Positions 44,061 to 53,793 of a DNA stretch of 64,000 nt are shown here, piece by piece. The position numbers were made by a program, and so were the translations under genes. Every line of letters starts with the position of its first letter. The stretch's first letter is position 1. The DNA lies in assembly GCF_011386835.1 (NCBI RefSeq), contig NC_088805.1, positions 17,294,836 through 17,358,835 on the forward strand, given 5' to 3'. The notes beneath the pieces are model-generated. The model was not told the DNA's origin and did not search any database. It saw only the letters and a list, made by a program, of their open reading frames with translations. The DNA comes from Chrysemys picta bellii. Taxonomy: Eukaryota > Chordata > Testudines > Emydidae.

Positions 44061-46198
44061 AGCAAATTCGTGAGAGGGCAGGAACTGTCGTTGGCTGCAG
44101 GAGGCAGTCGATGCCCAACTAGTTCTTTTCTTTTTCCAGCTTCTACAGAAACCACAAGAAAGGTCAGATCAGACCAGTTCAATGCTGCTGCTCCCTCATA
44201 ATCTAACCCATCTCCTGCATGGCCAATAGTCCTGCTGCCCTGTCAAGTTGCAATGGACCAGCTGGAGCAGGTGTCAGCAGCAATGGATCCATGCAGATTT
44301 CCTTGAGCAAGCGGGAGAGCCTCTTTAATCACACTGAGCCTTCTTCTGTCAGCAAACTGGCCAGATGAAGTTTCCTCCTCTGGAGACCTCCGATCTGCTT
44401 CTGTGTGTCCAAAGGATTCTGTTATTGACTTGTTCTTATCAGCTTTACATTATTTTATAGGCCTTCACAAAAACACAAACTACGTTACAAGAAAGAACTC
44501 CAAACTTGCCATAAACGTAGACCTCACTGAGGATCTTAGTCTTTGACATGTTGGAAGATGTTTGGTGATATTAACTCCGTTTCTAAGCATTTAGCAACAG
44601 CCTGCTGTACTGAGGCATTTTCTGTTGTTTTTTTAAAAAGTATGTGAAACATCTGGTTCTGTTGACCCCGTCTCAGCTATTGACGTTGGGTCACAGTGTA
44701 TTTGCTCAGACTCTTAGGAGAAAAGAGGTTCATTTCTCACTAGAGATGGATTTTGAACACTCCGGAGTTTGGCGTGTTGGCAACCAAGCTTTCCATTCAG
44801 CTCCCTATAGAGAGTCTGGCCATTTGCAAAATTTGGATCCAGATTTGGGTTCTGATTTTGAACACCTTCAAAGTTCAGGGGCTTTGGACCCAAGATCTGG
44901 GTCTGGGTCCATCTTCAGTGATCAGATCTCATCATGTGTCACAGACTTACAGAATTTAAGGCCACTGTGATCAGCTAGTCAAACTTTCTCCATTACACAG
45001 ACTAGGGAATTTTAAGGCGTGATTCCAGCAGCCAGCCCAATATCTCTGATCCCGCTTTCCTTTTCTCTAACCTAGCTACATCCTTACTTCCTCTTCATTT
45101 TATTATGTACTTCTGTACTTTAGCTGCTTGGCGTCACCCATTCTCAACCCAGTACCGCACAGAGGTTAGTTATGCTGCCACTGAAATGCAGCGTGAGCTG
45201 GTTAAGACCGGACAAGTCCAGCAACTTGGACTGAGATCTCTTACAAAAGGGAGCCCCCCACCTCAACAATCCCCTTTAAAGATAAGATGCCTTTAAATTG
45301 GAATTACAAGGGGCCCCGCACATCTGATCTCCTTTCTGCTTGGCCACAGCTCCACCAGTTCAAAATGGAGCGTGTTCCCAGAGTTCATGGGACTGGAAGA
45401 GGATGCAATCTCTAACAACACAGCACATTCATGTTAAATATATAACTGCCCTGACAGTGTTTTAAAAATGTTAATGTCTCTCCCCCCTCCGCCCCCCAAA
45501 AAAGGAAAATAACAGCAAAAGAGCTTCCGTCATGCAATGGGAGAGTTGAGATTTTCTGTGCATGATCATCAAGAAATTCAAAGTTATGATTCTCACAGCA
45601 ATTATAACTTGGCCATATGGCACATAATGGATATGGGGCCAGATTCCATCGAGGGCCTGCAAAGAGGCAGAATGCCTGTCCAAAGAGGTACAGATATGCT
45701 CTGTAAAATCAGTGCTGATGTCCACCCGTGTTTTGGCCTGTAAAACCAGCCCTATCTTGGCTCTGTTCCTACTGAAAGGACGACTGATCTGCAAGGAGTC
45801 AGTATGGAGAGACTGGGATGGGACTGGGAGATTACATAAATATTTGGAGCATGCCTGTGAGTCCTAGGCCACACCCTGTAATGCTCTCCCTTCTGCCTTT
45901 GTTACAGAAGGTCCATAGAGCAGCCTTCTCTGCAGAAATGGGGAGATGACAGAGCTGGGGAACAGAATTCCTACTGCTGGTTTCTGATGTGCATCTGCAG
46001 GTGTTGTTAGCTGGAATTGGGCCCATACTAACTTTAATTAGCAATTGTTTTTCAAAAATACAAATCTAGGAATTGTTAAATGGTGTAAAAAAGTCGTATT
46101 CTCCTTGCCCTCCTTCAGGTGGGTTCCCACGGTGAGAAGCTCCTTCAGGGAAGAGGACATTAGAACATTTATTGGCCAACCAAACATTCCGAGGCCTT
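44061..46198. other. unassigned sequence, no gene seen
   Basis: Around 44815-44930, GATCCAGATTTGGGTTCTGA and GAACACCTTCAAAGTTCAGG with GATCTGGGTCTGGGTCC resemble the foldback-like stretches at 2215 and 23080. No exon recognised. Confidence 0.35.
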
Positions 46199-47390
46199 TC
46201 ATAGATTCATACTTTAAGGCCAGAAGGGACCAGTGGATCATCTTGTCTGGTTTCCTGAATAGCACAAGGCATTATGTTTCACCCAATTACCCCTATGCTG
46301 AGCCCAATAACTGGTGTTTGACTAAAGCAGATATTCTAGAAAGGTGTCTCATCTTGACTTGAAGACATCAACAGGTGGAGAATCCACAGCTTCTGTTGTT
46401 CGTTTGTTTCAATTGTTAATTACTCTCACTGTCAAAAATATGTGCCTAATTTCTCATTTGAATTTGTCTGGCTTCAGCGTCCAGACATTGGTTCTTGTTA
46501 TGCCTTTCTCCACTAGATTAAAAAACTCTTTAGTATTGGAATTTTCTCCTGGTGAAGTTATTTATATACAGTAATCAAGTCACCTCTCAGTCTTCTTGTG
46601 GATACACTAAACAGATTGAGCTCTTTGTCTCTCACTGTAAGGCATTTTCTAAAGCCCTTGAGTCATTTCTGTGGCTCTTTTCTGCACCCTCTCCAAGTTT
46701 TCAACATCTTTTTAAAAATCCTTTTAAAAATGTGGACACCAGAACTGGACGCAATATTCTAGTATTAGTCTCACCAGTGCCATATGTAGAGGGGAAAATC
46801 ACAACCCTACTCCTACTCATGATTCCCCTGTTATACATCCAAGGATCGCATCAGCCCTCTTGCCACAGCATCACACTGGGAGCTCGTGTTCAGCTGCTTG
46901 TCCACTGACTTCTAAATCCTTTTCCGTGTCACTGCTTTCCAGGATACAGTCCTCCATTCAGTAGCCATCACCTGTGTTCCTTGTTCCTGGAGTATTGAGT
47001 ATCCTTGAGGTATTTGCATTTGGCTGTATAAAAATGCCCTTTGTTTGAGTGGGCCCAGATTGCCAAGTGGCAGAACACGTCTTCTGGAACTTCACTGGTA
47101 TTCCAAGATTTATAAAAAATTAACATTAGCAGTCCAGAATCCTTCTCAGCCAACTCTTTTAGAGCTCTTAGGTGCAAATGATCCAGGCCTGATGATTTAA
47201 AAATGTTTATCCCTACTAGATGTTGTATAACGTCCTCCTCAGTTACTAATGAATTGGAACGTGCTTCCTCCTCCTCCTCCGATGATACAAGTACATCATC
47301 CTACTTCTTTCCAAATACCAAACAGAAATGTTAATTGAACACATCTGCCTTTTCTGCATCATTATTACCAATTTCAGATTACATTTGAGA
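46199..47390 (-). mobile_element. CR1 LINE, antisense, internally deleted
   Basis: On the + strand it opens with the reversed CR1 3' end (CATAGATTCATACTTTAAGG, CCAGAAGGGACC), then reversed 3' UTR/ORF2 (CAAGTCACCTCTCAGTCTTC, TCTGCACCCTCTCCAAGTTT, ACCAGAACTGGACGCAATAT, ATCCAAGGATCGCATCAGCC). From about 47177 down to 47000 the minus strand encodes a peptide with ALKELAE and IFYKSWNTSEVPED, typical of the region just before the CR1 reverse transcriptase core. The palm motifs are missing between the two parts, so an internal deletion lies near 46980. Confidence 0.85.
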
Positions 47391-49315
47391 AATTGAGGGA
47401 GGGGGATGGGAGGCAAAGTGCACCATGAAATAAGTTAAAACGAAGCATGGGTCTGAGTATGTTTATGGGACTGTCTGATACCCGTCCAGCTGTGATCGGC
47501 ATCAGTGAGCACATTGACGGGTGCTGTCCAACTGATGTCTTTATTCATGTGGGATTAGACGGCTGTCTGGCTGCTGGCTGAAAAATCATTATTTTGAACG
47601 CTCTGTCTTGCTGGTTGGTTTTTGTTCTTTTTCTGACAATGTGCAGTTGGGTTATGTTTTGCCTTCCTCCTCTCCCAGACCCTTTTTGGGGAAGAAATAG
47701 AATTCTCTCTGGTTGTTAAGCAATTCTCTCTAGCCCTTTTTTCTTCATTTCCTAAGGGAGAATGATGGATTTGGTCATGTCTCAGGACCTTCCCAGCTGT
47801 TTTGGACATGAAAACAAAATGAGCTTGGATTGATAATGTGGGAGATTAGCCTGGAAGTTTGGGGACTTCTTTTAAAACAAATAAAATTGGCTCTTCATTA
47901 GTGTGCATGGCTAAAACACCCATAATATAGAACCAACTGGCCATCCTTTGACATGGAATCAATGAAAGCACGGCGAGGGCAGATCCCCAGCAGGTATAAA
48001 CCAGCATCACCCCATTCACTTCAGTGGGAGCTGTGCTGATTTACGTCTGCTGAGAATCTGGCCCCAAGTCTTGATATTAAATAGCTCTATACCTGTAGAT
48101 CTAGGGTATGAAAAGCTCTCGCGGGGTTAGAGCAAAATAAAGTTACATGGATGATTTAGTGTCTCACATTTAATTTCTTTAAAGAGCTGAGATTCAGTAA
48201 CAAAAGCAACAATACCCCCTCCTGCCACTTTGCTCTTTGAGAGATCTGAGCTCCCAGCGTGGCTGCTAATTGGTTGCATTTGTTTTGCTTTCCTCTCTCT
48301 CTTCCCCCCCCAACCCCTTTCCAAATTCCCCCCAAGCAAACCAGCAAAAACTCTCCCAGCAGCACTCAGACTATGGTTTTAGGGCATAGCTGTCATTCCA
48401 TTAGGCTTGGCTGGGCCTGCGTTAAAGTGTGTCATACAAATTGAGGGGATCCAGCCTATTGACAGACAGATATTTAGCATGTAATTGCACTGAAAGTGCA
48501 GCACAAAAGCTCTGGAAGGTAGAGAAGTGGGGGATTTTGATTGCATGAGATCTAATTGGAGTGAGCTTTGGACTCTCTTTCTAAAGCTCATTTGAGCTTC
48601 ATAACAACAGGTGTCATGGAAAGGCAGAAATACATCATCCTGCAGCCACTGGCCTAGTCCATTGTTCCTCCTCCATACCCCAGCTCATGCCCCCTACAGA
48701 AACATTGTGGGTACGGTATCTATTACAGAGCAAGCGACAGCGCTCTGTGGGCTGGTGCCCAGCTCTCATACGCGCTCTCACACACTCCTTCTATTACAGA
48801 GACGTTTCTCAGAGGAAGCAAAACTAGAAGTATTCAGCCCTGTCCAAACATGGCCTCCTGCCTCTTTACTTAGCCTTGCCCATGCAGAGACGTATCCCTG
48901 TTTCGCCACATGGGCTATGTGTTTTATCTTGTAAGGGATGGAAGGTAAATGTAAAGTAGAATTCATCGGCAGTAAAGAAAATAATGGGTCAGATCAATTG
49001 CTGGTGTCAGTCAGTCACTAAGGAGGAATTCCATCTCTGTGCAGAAACTCCAACCACTTTCTCCAAGTGCAAAGGAGCCATTTGATACTGAGGCCAGTTC
49101 CCTCCCTCCCTCCCCCCCCAGCCCTGGCAGAGTTTGCAGCTACCTCACAAAGACGGAATCCCTAGCGTCTCTAGGAGGGAGGGGAAGAACACCGAGCCCC
49201 CTTCACAGATGGGTAGACAGAGGCAACAAAAAGCTATGGCTGAAATTTCCCCCAATGGCCTCTGCTTAGGGGAGCTTCAGTTTTTTTTGTGCCCAATGTG
49301 AGACACCTTGTGCCT
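47391..49315. other. unassigned sequence with a foldback remnant
   Basis: No gene seen. 47995-48065 (CAGCATCACCCCATTCACTT, CAGTGGGAGCTGTGCTGATT, TACGTCTGCTGAGAATCTGG) is related to the 23391 foldback family. C-rich and pyrimidine runs occur at 48296-48330 and 49090-49120. Confidence 0.35.
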
Positions 49316-49463
49316 GATTTTCAGAGGTGTTGAGCATTGGCTGCTCTGATGGGTTTCAAATGGCCTTGAACTCAATGGGAGTGAGGCACCTAGGCGCTTC
49401 TGAAGGTCCCTCTTGGTGCCTATGCACATCTTTAGGTGGCTAAATACCTCTGAAAATCTGCCC
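49316..49463. repeat. foldback with GATTTTCAGAGGT arms
   Basis: CTGATTTTCAGAGGTGTTGA pairs with TACCTCTGAAAATCTG. The centre carries TTGAACTCAATGGGAGTGAG and GGCACCTAGGCGCTTCTGAA. Same family as 38806-38889. Confidence 0.8.
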
Positions 49464-49466
49464 TAA

Positions 49467-49563
49467 GGGCTTCTCCACATGGGAAGCTAGTGTGGAGTAG
49501 CTACTGTGCTTGTAGCTATTCTGCACTAGCTACTCCAGGCCTTTCCTCTATATAGACCAGCCC
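49467..49563. mobile_element. 97-bp Harbinger-type MITE with TAA TSD
   Basis: Starts GGGCTTCTCCACATGGG and ends TATATAGACCAGCCC, flanked by TAA on both sides (49464-49466 and 49564-49566). TAA is the preferred PIF/Harbinger target. Inner dyad: AGCTAGTGTGGAGTAGCTAC with TGCACTAGCTACTCC. Confidence 0.8.
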
Positions 49564-49566
49564 TAA

Positions 49567-49880
49567 GCCTCATTGAAAGTCAATGGGACTTAGATTCCTA
49601 AGGCCCAGATCCTCTAAGGTAGGTGTTTCTCAATGACCGGTCTGTGGCCTGGTGCTGGTCCCTGAGATCTCCCAAACACAGTTTGGGAAGGCAGCAATCC
49701 AGTCCCTGGTATCAAAAAGGTTGGGAAACACTGCTCTAAAGTATACAGATGCCTAACTCGCATTGGTTTCAGTGGAAGTTAGGTCCAGATTCTCAAAGGT
49801 ATTTAGGGAGTTACATGCCTAAATCACTTTTAAAAATGGGACTTAGGTTCCTAAGTCACTTATTCTTTGAAAATGTTGCC
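49567..49880. repeat. TTAGGTTCC/TATTTAGG foldback interrupted by a hAT element
   Basis: CATTGAAAGTCAATGGGACT and TTAGATTCCTAAGGCCCAGA precede the hAT insert. GCATTGGTTTCAGTGGAAGT, TAGGTCCAGATTCTCAAAGG and TATTTAGGGAGTTACATGCC follow it, with a further TTAGGTTCCTAAGTCAC copy to 49880. It may hold two adjacent copies. Confidence 0.6.
49620..49733. mobile_element. 114-bp hAT MITE with 8-bp TSD
   Basis: Left end TAGGTGTTTCTCAATGACCG (expected CAGTGTTTCTCAA), right end AAAAAGGTTGGGAAACACTG. The flanks CTCTAAGG (49612-49619) and CTCTAAAG (49734-49741) differ at one base. Inserted inside the foldback sequence, so it is younger than it. Confidence 0.85.
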
Positions 49881-50654
49881 CTAAGTAACTTGCTTAAGGT
49901 AGCACTGTGAGTTAGTGGCAGAGCTGCAAAATCGAACTCAAGAGTCCTAATAGCCTGGGCCTTGCTGTAACCACTAGATGACACTCCCTAAAGGAATGCT
50001 ACTGAATGTGTGTGTCTGAGGCCACTTAATTACCTTAGGCTGTAACAGAGTTAGTTATGTGAAAGGCACAGAGGGACTGCAGAAAAACCATCTGTATTGG
50101 AACCAACCCAAGTAATCCCCTTAAACACATAACCCTTCAAGAATGAGAGCGCTGTTCAAAAGATGTTTGCTGAGCTTGGTCACGTGATGTGCCTGAAAGA
50201 AGAAGGAATCATTACAAGTGAAAACTTTTAAATAGATGAAGTTGCAGGTCAACCCCTCCCCCCCACCCCCCGGCATGGAAATTAATGGGAAAGAGGTTAC
50301 ATATGAGACACAGTGGAAAGAAGAACTAGTGTTAGGAGAATTTCTAAGAGACTTTGGAATTCTGGGGGTTTCTTTGAGCTGGATTTGATTTTTAGATGCT
50401 TATCTCCACTTTATATTAATCTCCCTGAGTCTGCAAAATCTGCCTGGAGACTGCATGAGAACAGGTTTTCTGGAGAGATTGCTGAGCAATCATGCTCCCA
50501 GCCAATGGGATTTACCCAAGGGATGTTGTTTCTTGTGGGAGTTTAGCTCCTCCAGTTTTGATCCTGGCCAGAATGCTGCAAAGAAGGGCTGGGGGAGAGA
50601 CCCACAGAAACAAGGAAAATTGGAAGGACAAAGTTATCCTAACATTTGAGAAAG
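49881..50654. other. unassigned sequence upstream of the Harbinger element
   Basis: No exon or repeat recognised with confidence. 49885-49985 (AACTTGCTTAAGGTAGCACT, GTGAGTTAGTGGCAGAGCTG, GAACTCAAGAGTCC) resembles a reversed SINE body. Confidence 0.35.
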
Positions 50655-50657
50655 GAA

Positions 50658-50692
50658 GGGTATGTCTACACTACGAAATTAGGTTGAATTTA
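50658..50692 (+). repeat. Harbinger left terminal inverted repeat
   Basis: Aligned to the reverse complement of 55626-55660, about 26 of 35 positions agree, including an unbroken GTCTACACTAC. The GAA before it (50655-50657) repeats at 55661-55663. Confidence 0.85.
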
Positions 50693-51080
50693 TAGAAGCT
50701 GGTTTTATAGAAATTGGTTGTATACAGCCGATTGTGTGTGTCCCCACATAAAATGCTCTAAGTGCATTAAGTCGGCGGACCGCGTCCACAGTACTGAGGC
50801 TAGCGTCGACTTCCGGAGCATTGCACTATGGGTAGGTATCCCACAGTTCCCGCAGTCTCCGCCGCCCATTGGAATTCTGGGTTGAGATCCTAATGCCTGA
50901 ATGATGCAAAACAGTGTCGCGGGGGGTTCTGGGTACATGTCGTCAGGCACCTCCCCCTCCGTCAGAGCAACGGCAGACAATCGATTTGCGCCTTTTTACC
51001 TGGGTTACCTGTGCAGATAACATACCATGCCAAGCAGGGAGCCTGCCCAGCTCAGCTCAGCTCACCGTCACCATATGTCC

Positions 51081-51280
51081 TCTGGGTGCCGGCAGACGTG
51101 GTACTGCATTGCTACACAGCAGCAGCTAATTGCCTTTTGGCAGTAGATGGTGCAGTATGACTGGTAGCCTTCATCAGCGATCTGGGTGCTGGCAGACGTG
51201 GGGCTGCATTGCACACAGCAGCAGCCCCTTGCCTTTTGGTAGAAGATGGTATATTCCGACTTATATCCGTCGTCATCGTA
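51081..51280 (+). repeat. 100-bp tandem duplication in the transposase leader
   Basis: Two units start at TCTGGGTGCCGGCAGACGTG (51081) and TCTGGGTGCTGGCAGACGTG (51181). They share CTGCATTG, ACACAGCAGCAGC and TTGCCTTTTGG, and diverge toward their ends. Such subterminal repeats can be binding sites for the element's own SANT protein, which is an inference. Confidence 0.8.
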
Positions 51281-51370
51281 CTGCAGTGGCTGTCAATCAT
51301 GGACACCTGGGCAGACATGCTCAGTCCTATCGAACAGTCTCGACGATGATGGCTATCAGTCGTAGTATGC

Positions 51371-51412
51371 TATTTTCTGCCAAGCGCCCAGTATTTTCTG
51401 CCAAGCACCCAG
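51371..51412 (+). repeat. 21-bp direct repeat, two copies
   Basis: TATTTTCTGCCAAGC(G/A)CCCAG occurs at 51371-51391 and again at 51392-51412 with one difference. Confidence 0.9.
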
Positions 51413-51737
51413 AAGATGCCGAGGGCTATCAGTCATGCTGCACCGTCGTCTGCCAGCTTAAGATGTAAAAAATAGATTTGTTCTGTATTCATTTGCTTCC
51501 CCCTCCCTCCATGAAATCAACGGTCTGCTAAACCCAGGGTTTTGAGTTCAGTCTTTGGGGGTGGGGCCATTCTGTGTGACAGTTGTTTGTGTTTCTCCCT
51601 GATGCACAGCCACCTTTGTTGATTTTAATTCCCTGTACCTGTACGCCATGTCGTCACTCGCCCCTCCCTGCCTCCCTCCGTCCATCAGATACTAGTTTCG
51701 TGCCTTTTTTCAGACCAGATGCCATAATACTGGGATC

Positions 51738-53038
51738 ATGGAGCCCGCTCAGATCACCGCGGCAATTATGAGCACTATGAACACCACGCGCATTGTCTTG
51801 GAGTATATGCAGAGCCAGGACATGCCAAAGCAAAACCAGGACCAGCCGAGGAGGCGATTGCAGCGTGGCGACGAGAGTGATGAGGAAATTGAAATGGTCA
51901 TAGACCTCTCACAAGGCACAGGCCCCAGCAATGTGCAAATCATGGTGTTACTGGGGCAGGTTCATGCCGTGGAACACCGATTCTGGGCCCGGGAAACAAG
52001 CACAGACTGGTGGGACCGCATCGTGCTGCAGGTGTGGGACGATTCCCAGTGGCTGCGAAACTTTCGCATGCGTAAGGGCACTTTCATGGACCTTTGTGAC
52101 TTGCTTTCCCCTGCCCTGAAGCACCAGAATACCAGAATGAGAGCAGCCCTCACAGTTGAGAAGCGAGTGGCGATAGCCCTGTGGAAGCTTGCAACGCCAG
52201 ACAGCTACCGGTCAGTTGGGAATCAATTTGGAGTGGGCAAATCTACTGTGGGGGCTGCTGTGATCCAAGTTGCCAGGGCAATGAAAGACCTGGTGATATC
52301 AAGGGTAGTGACTCTGGGAAACGTGCAGGCCATAGTGGATGGCTTTGCTGCAATGGGATTCCCAAACTGCGGTGGGGCGATAGACGGAACCCATATCCCT
52401 ATCTTGGCACCGGAGCACCAAGCCACCGAGTACGTAAACCACAAGGGGTACTTTTCAATGCTGCTGCAAGACCTGGTGGATCACAAGGGACGTTTCACCA
52501 ACATCAATGTGGGATGGCTGAGAAAGGTACATGATGCTCGCGTCTTCAGGCACTCTGGTCTGTTTCGAAAGCTGGAGGAAGGGACTTTCTTCGCGGACCA
52601 GAAAATAACTGTTGGGGATGTTGAAATGCCTATAGTTATCCTTGGGGACCCAGCCTCCCCTTAATGCCATGGCTCATGAAGCCGTACACAGGCAGCCTGG
52701 ACAGTAGTCAGGACCTGTTCAACTACAGGCTGAGCAAGTGCCGAATGGTGGTGGAATGTGCATTTGGACGTTTAAAAGCGCGCTGGCGCAGCTTACTGAC
52801 TCGCTCAGACCTCAGCGAAAAGAATATCCCCATTGTTATTGCTGCTTGCTGTGCACTCCACAATATCTGTGAGAGTAAGGCGGAGACATTTATGGCGGGG
52901 TGGGAGGTTGAGGCACATCGCCTGGCCGCTGATTACGCGCCGCCAGACACCAAGGTGGTTAGAAGAGCACAGCAGGGCGCGGTGTGCATCAGAGAAGCTT
53001 TGAAAATGAGTTTTGTGACTGGCCAGGCTACGGTGTGA
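51738..53038 (+). pseudogene. Harbinger (HARBI1-like, DDE_Tnp_4) transposase, one frameshift
   Basis: DDE nuclease that would cut at the element's ends. The first frame (308 residues from ATG 51738) has an acidic N-terminal part (DESDEEIEMVIDL), a helix-turn-helix-like stretch around residues 139-178 (VEKRVAIALWKLA to GVGKSTVGAAV) and the catalytic motifs AIDGTHIPI (Asp 216) and VHDARVF (Asp 266). It stops at TAA 52662-52664. The next frame carries the third acidic residue in VVECAFGRLKARW (Glu codon 52754-52756) and runs to 53038. The length of 1301 nt is one short of 434 codons, and the break sits in GACCCAGCCTCCCC near 52657, where family members read DPAYPLMPWL. So a single 1-bp deletion explains the disruption, and all three catalytic residues survive. 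An AATAAA lies 120 bp downstream. No intron is needed. Confidence 0.92.
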
Positions 53039-53159
53039 AACTTCTGTTTGTTTCTCCTTGATGAACCCTCCGCCCCACCCCCCCACCAGGTTCACTCTAC
53101 TTCCCTGTAAACCAACCACCCCACTCTCCCCTCCCCCTTTGAGCACCGCTTGCAGAGGC

Positions 53160-53165
53160 AATAAA
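53160..53165 (+). terminator. poly(A) signal AATAAA for the transposase gene
   Basis: AATAAA about 120 bp after the transposase stop, followed by TTGTTACTTCACATTC. It lies 28 bp from the opposing signal on the other strand. Confidence 0.75.
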
Positions 53166-53193
53166 GTCATTGTTACTTCACATTCATGCATTC

Positions 53194-53199
53194 TTTATT
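53194..53199 (-). terminator. poly(A) signal AATAAA for the SANT-domain gene
   Basis: TTTATT on + reads AATAAA on -, about 93 bp after the stop of the minus-strand gene at 53292. With 53160-53165 it gives facing 3' ends. Confidence 0.7.
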
Positions 53200-53793
53200 A
53201 ATTCATCACACAACTAGGGGGATAATTGCCAAGGTAGCCCGGGATGGGTGGGGGAGGAGGGAAGGAAAAGGACACACTGCATTTTAAAACTTTAACTCTT
53301 ATTGAAGGCCAGCCTTCTGATGCTCGGGCAATCATCTGGGGTGGAGTGACTGGGTGGCTGGAGGCCCCCCCACCGTGTTCTTGGGCGTCTGGGTGAGGAG
53401 GCTATGGAACTTGGGGAGGAGGGCTGTTGGTTACACAGGGGCTGTAGCAGCGGTCTCTGCTCCTGCCGCCTTTCCTGCAGCTCAACCATACGCTGGAGCA
53501 TATCAGTTTGATGCTCCAGCAGCCGGAGCATCGACTCTGCCTTCTGTCTGCAAGCTGACGCCACCTATCATCTTCAGCCCGCCACTTGCTCTGTTCATCC
53601 CGCGATTCAGCCCGCCACCTCTCCTCTCGTTCATACTGTGCTTTTCTGTAGTCTGACATTGACTGCCTCCATGCATTCTGCTGTGCTCTTTCAGCGTGGG
53701 AGGACATCTGGAGCTCCGTGAACATGTCATCCCGAGTCCGCCGTTTTCTCCTTCTAATCTTCACTAGCCTCTGTGAAGGAGAAACATTTGCAG

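Noticed and set aside
51130..51468. 112-residue frame upstream of the transposase
   Set aside because: It spans the 100-bp and 21-bp tandem repeats of the leader; the repeated peptide mirrors the DNA repeat and lacks any domain.
53354..53656. 100-residue + strand frame opposite SANT exon 2
   Set aside because: It is the antisense shadow of a coding exon whose minus-strand product matches the transposon's accessory protein.
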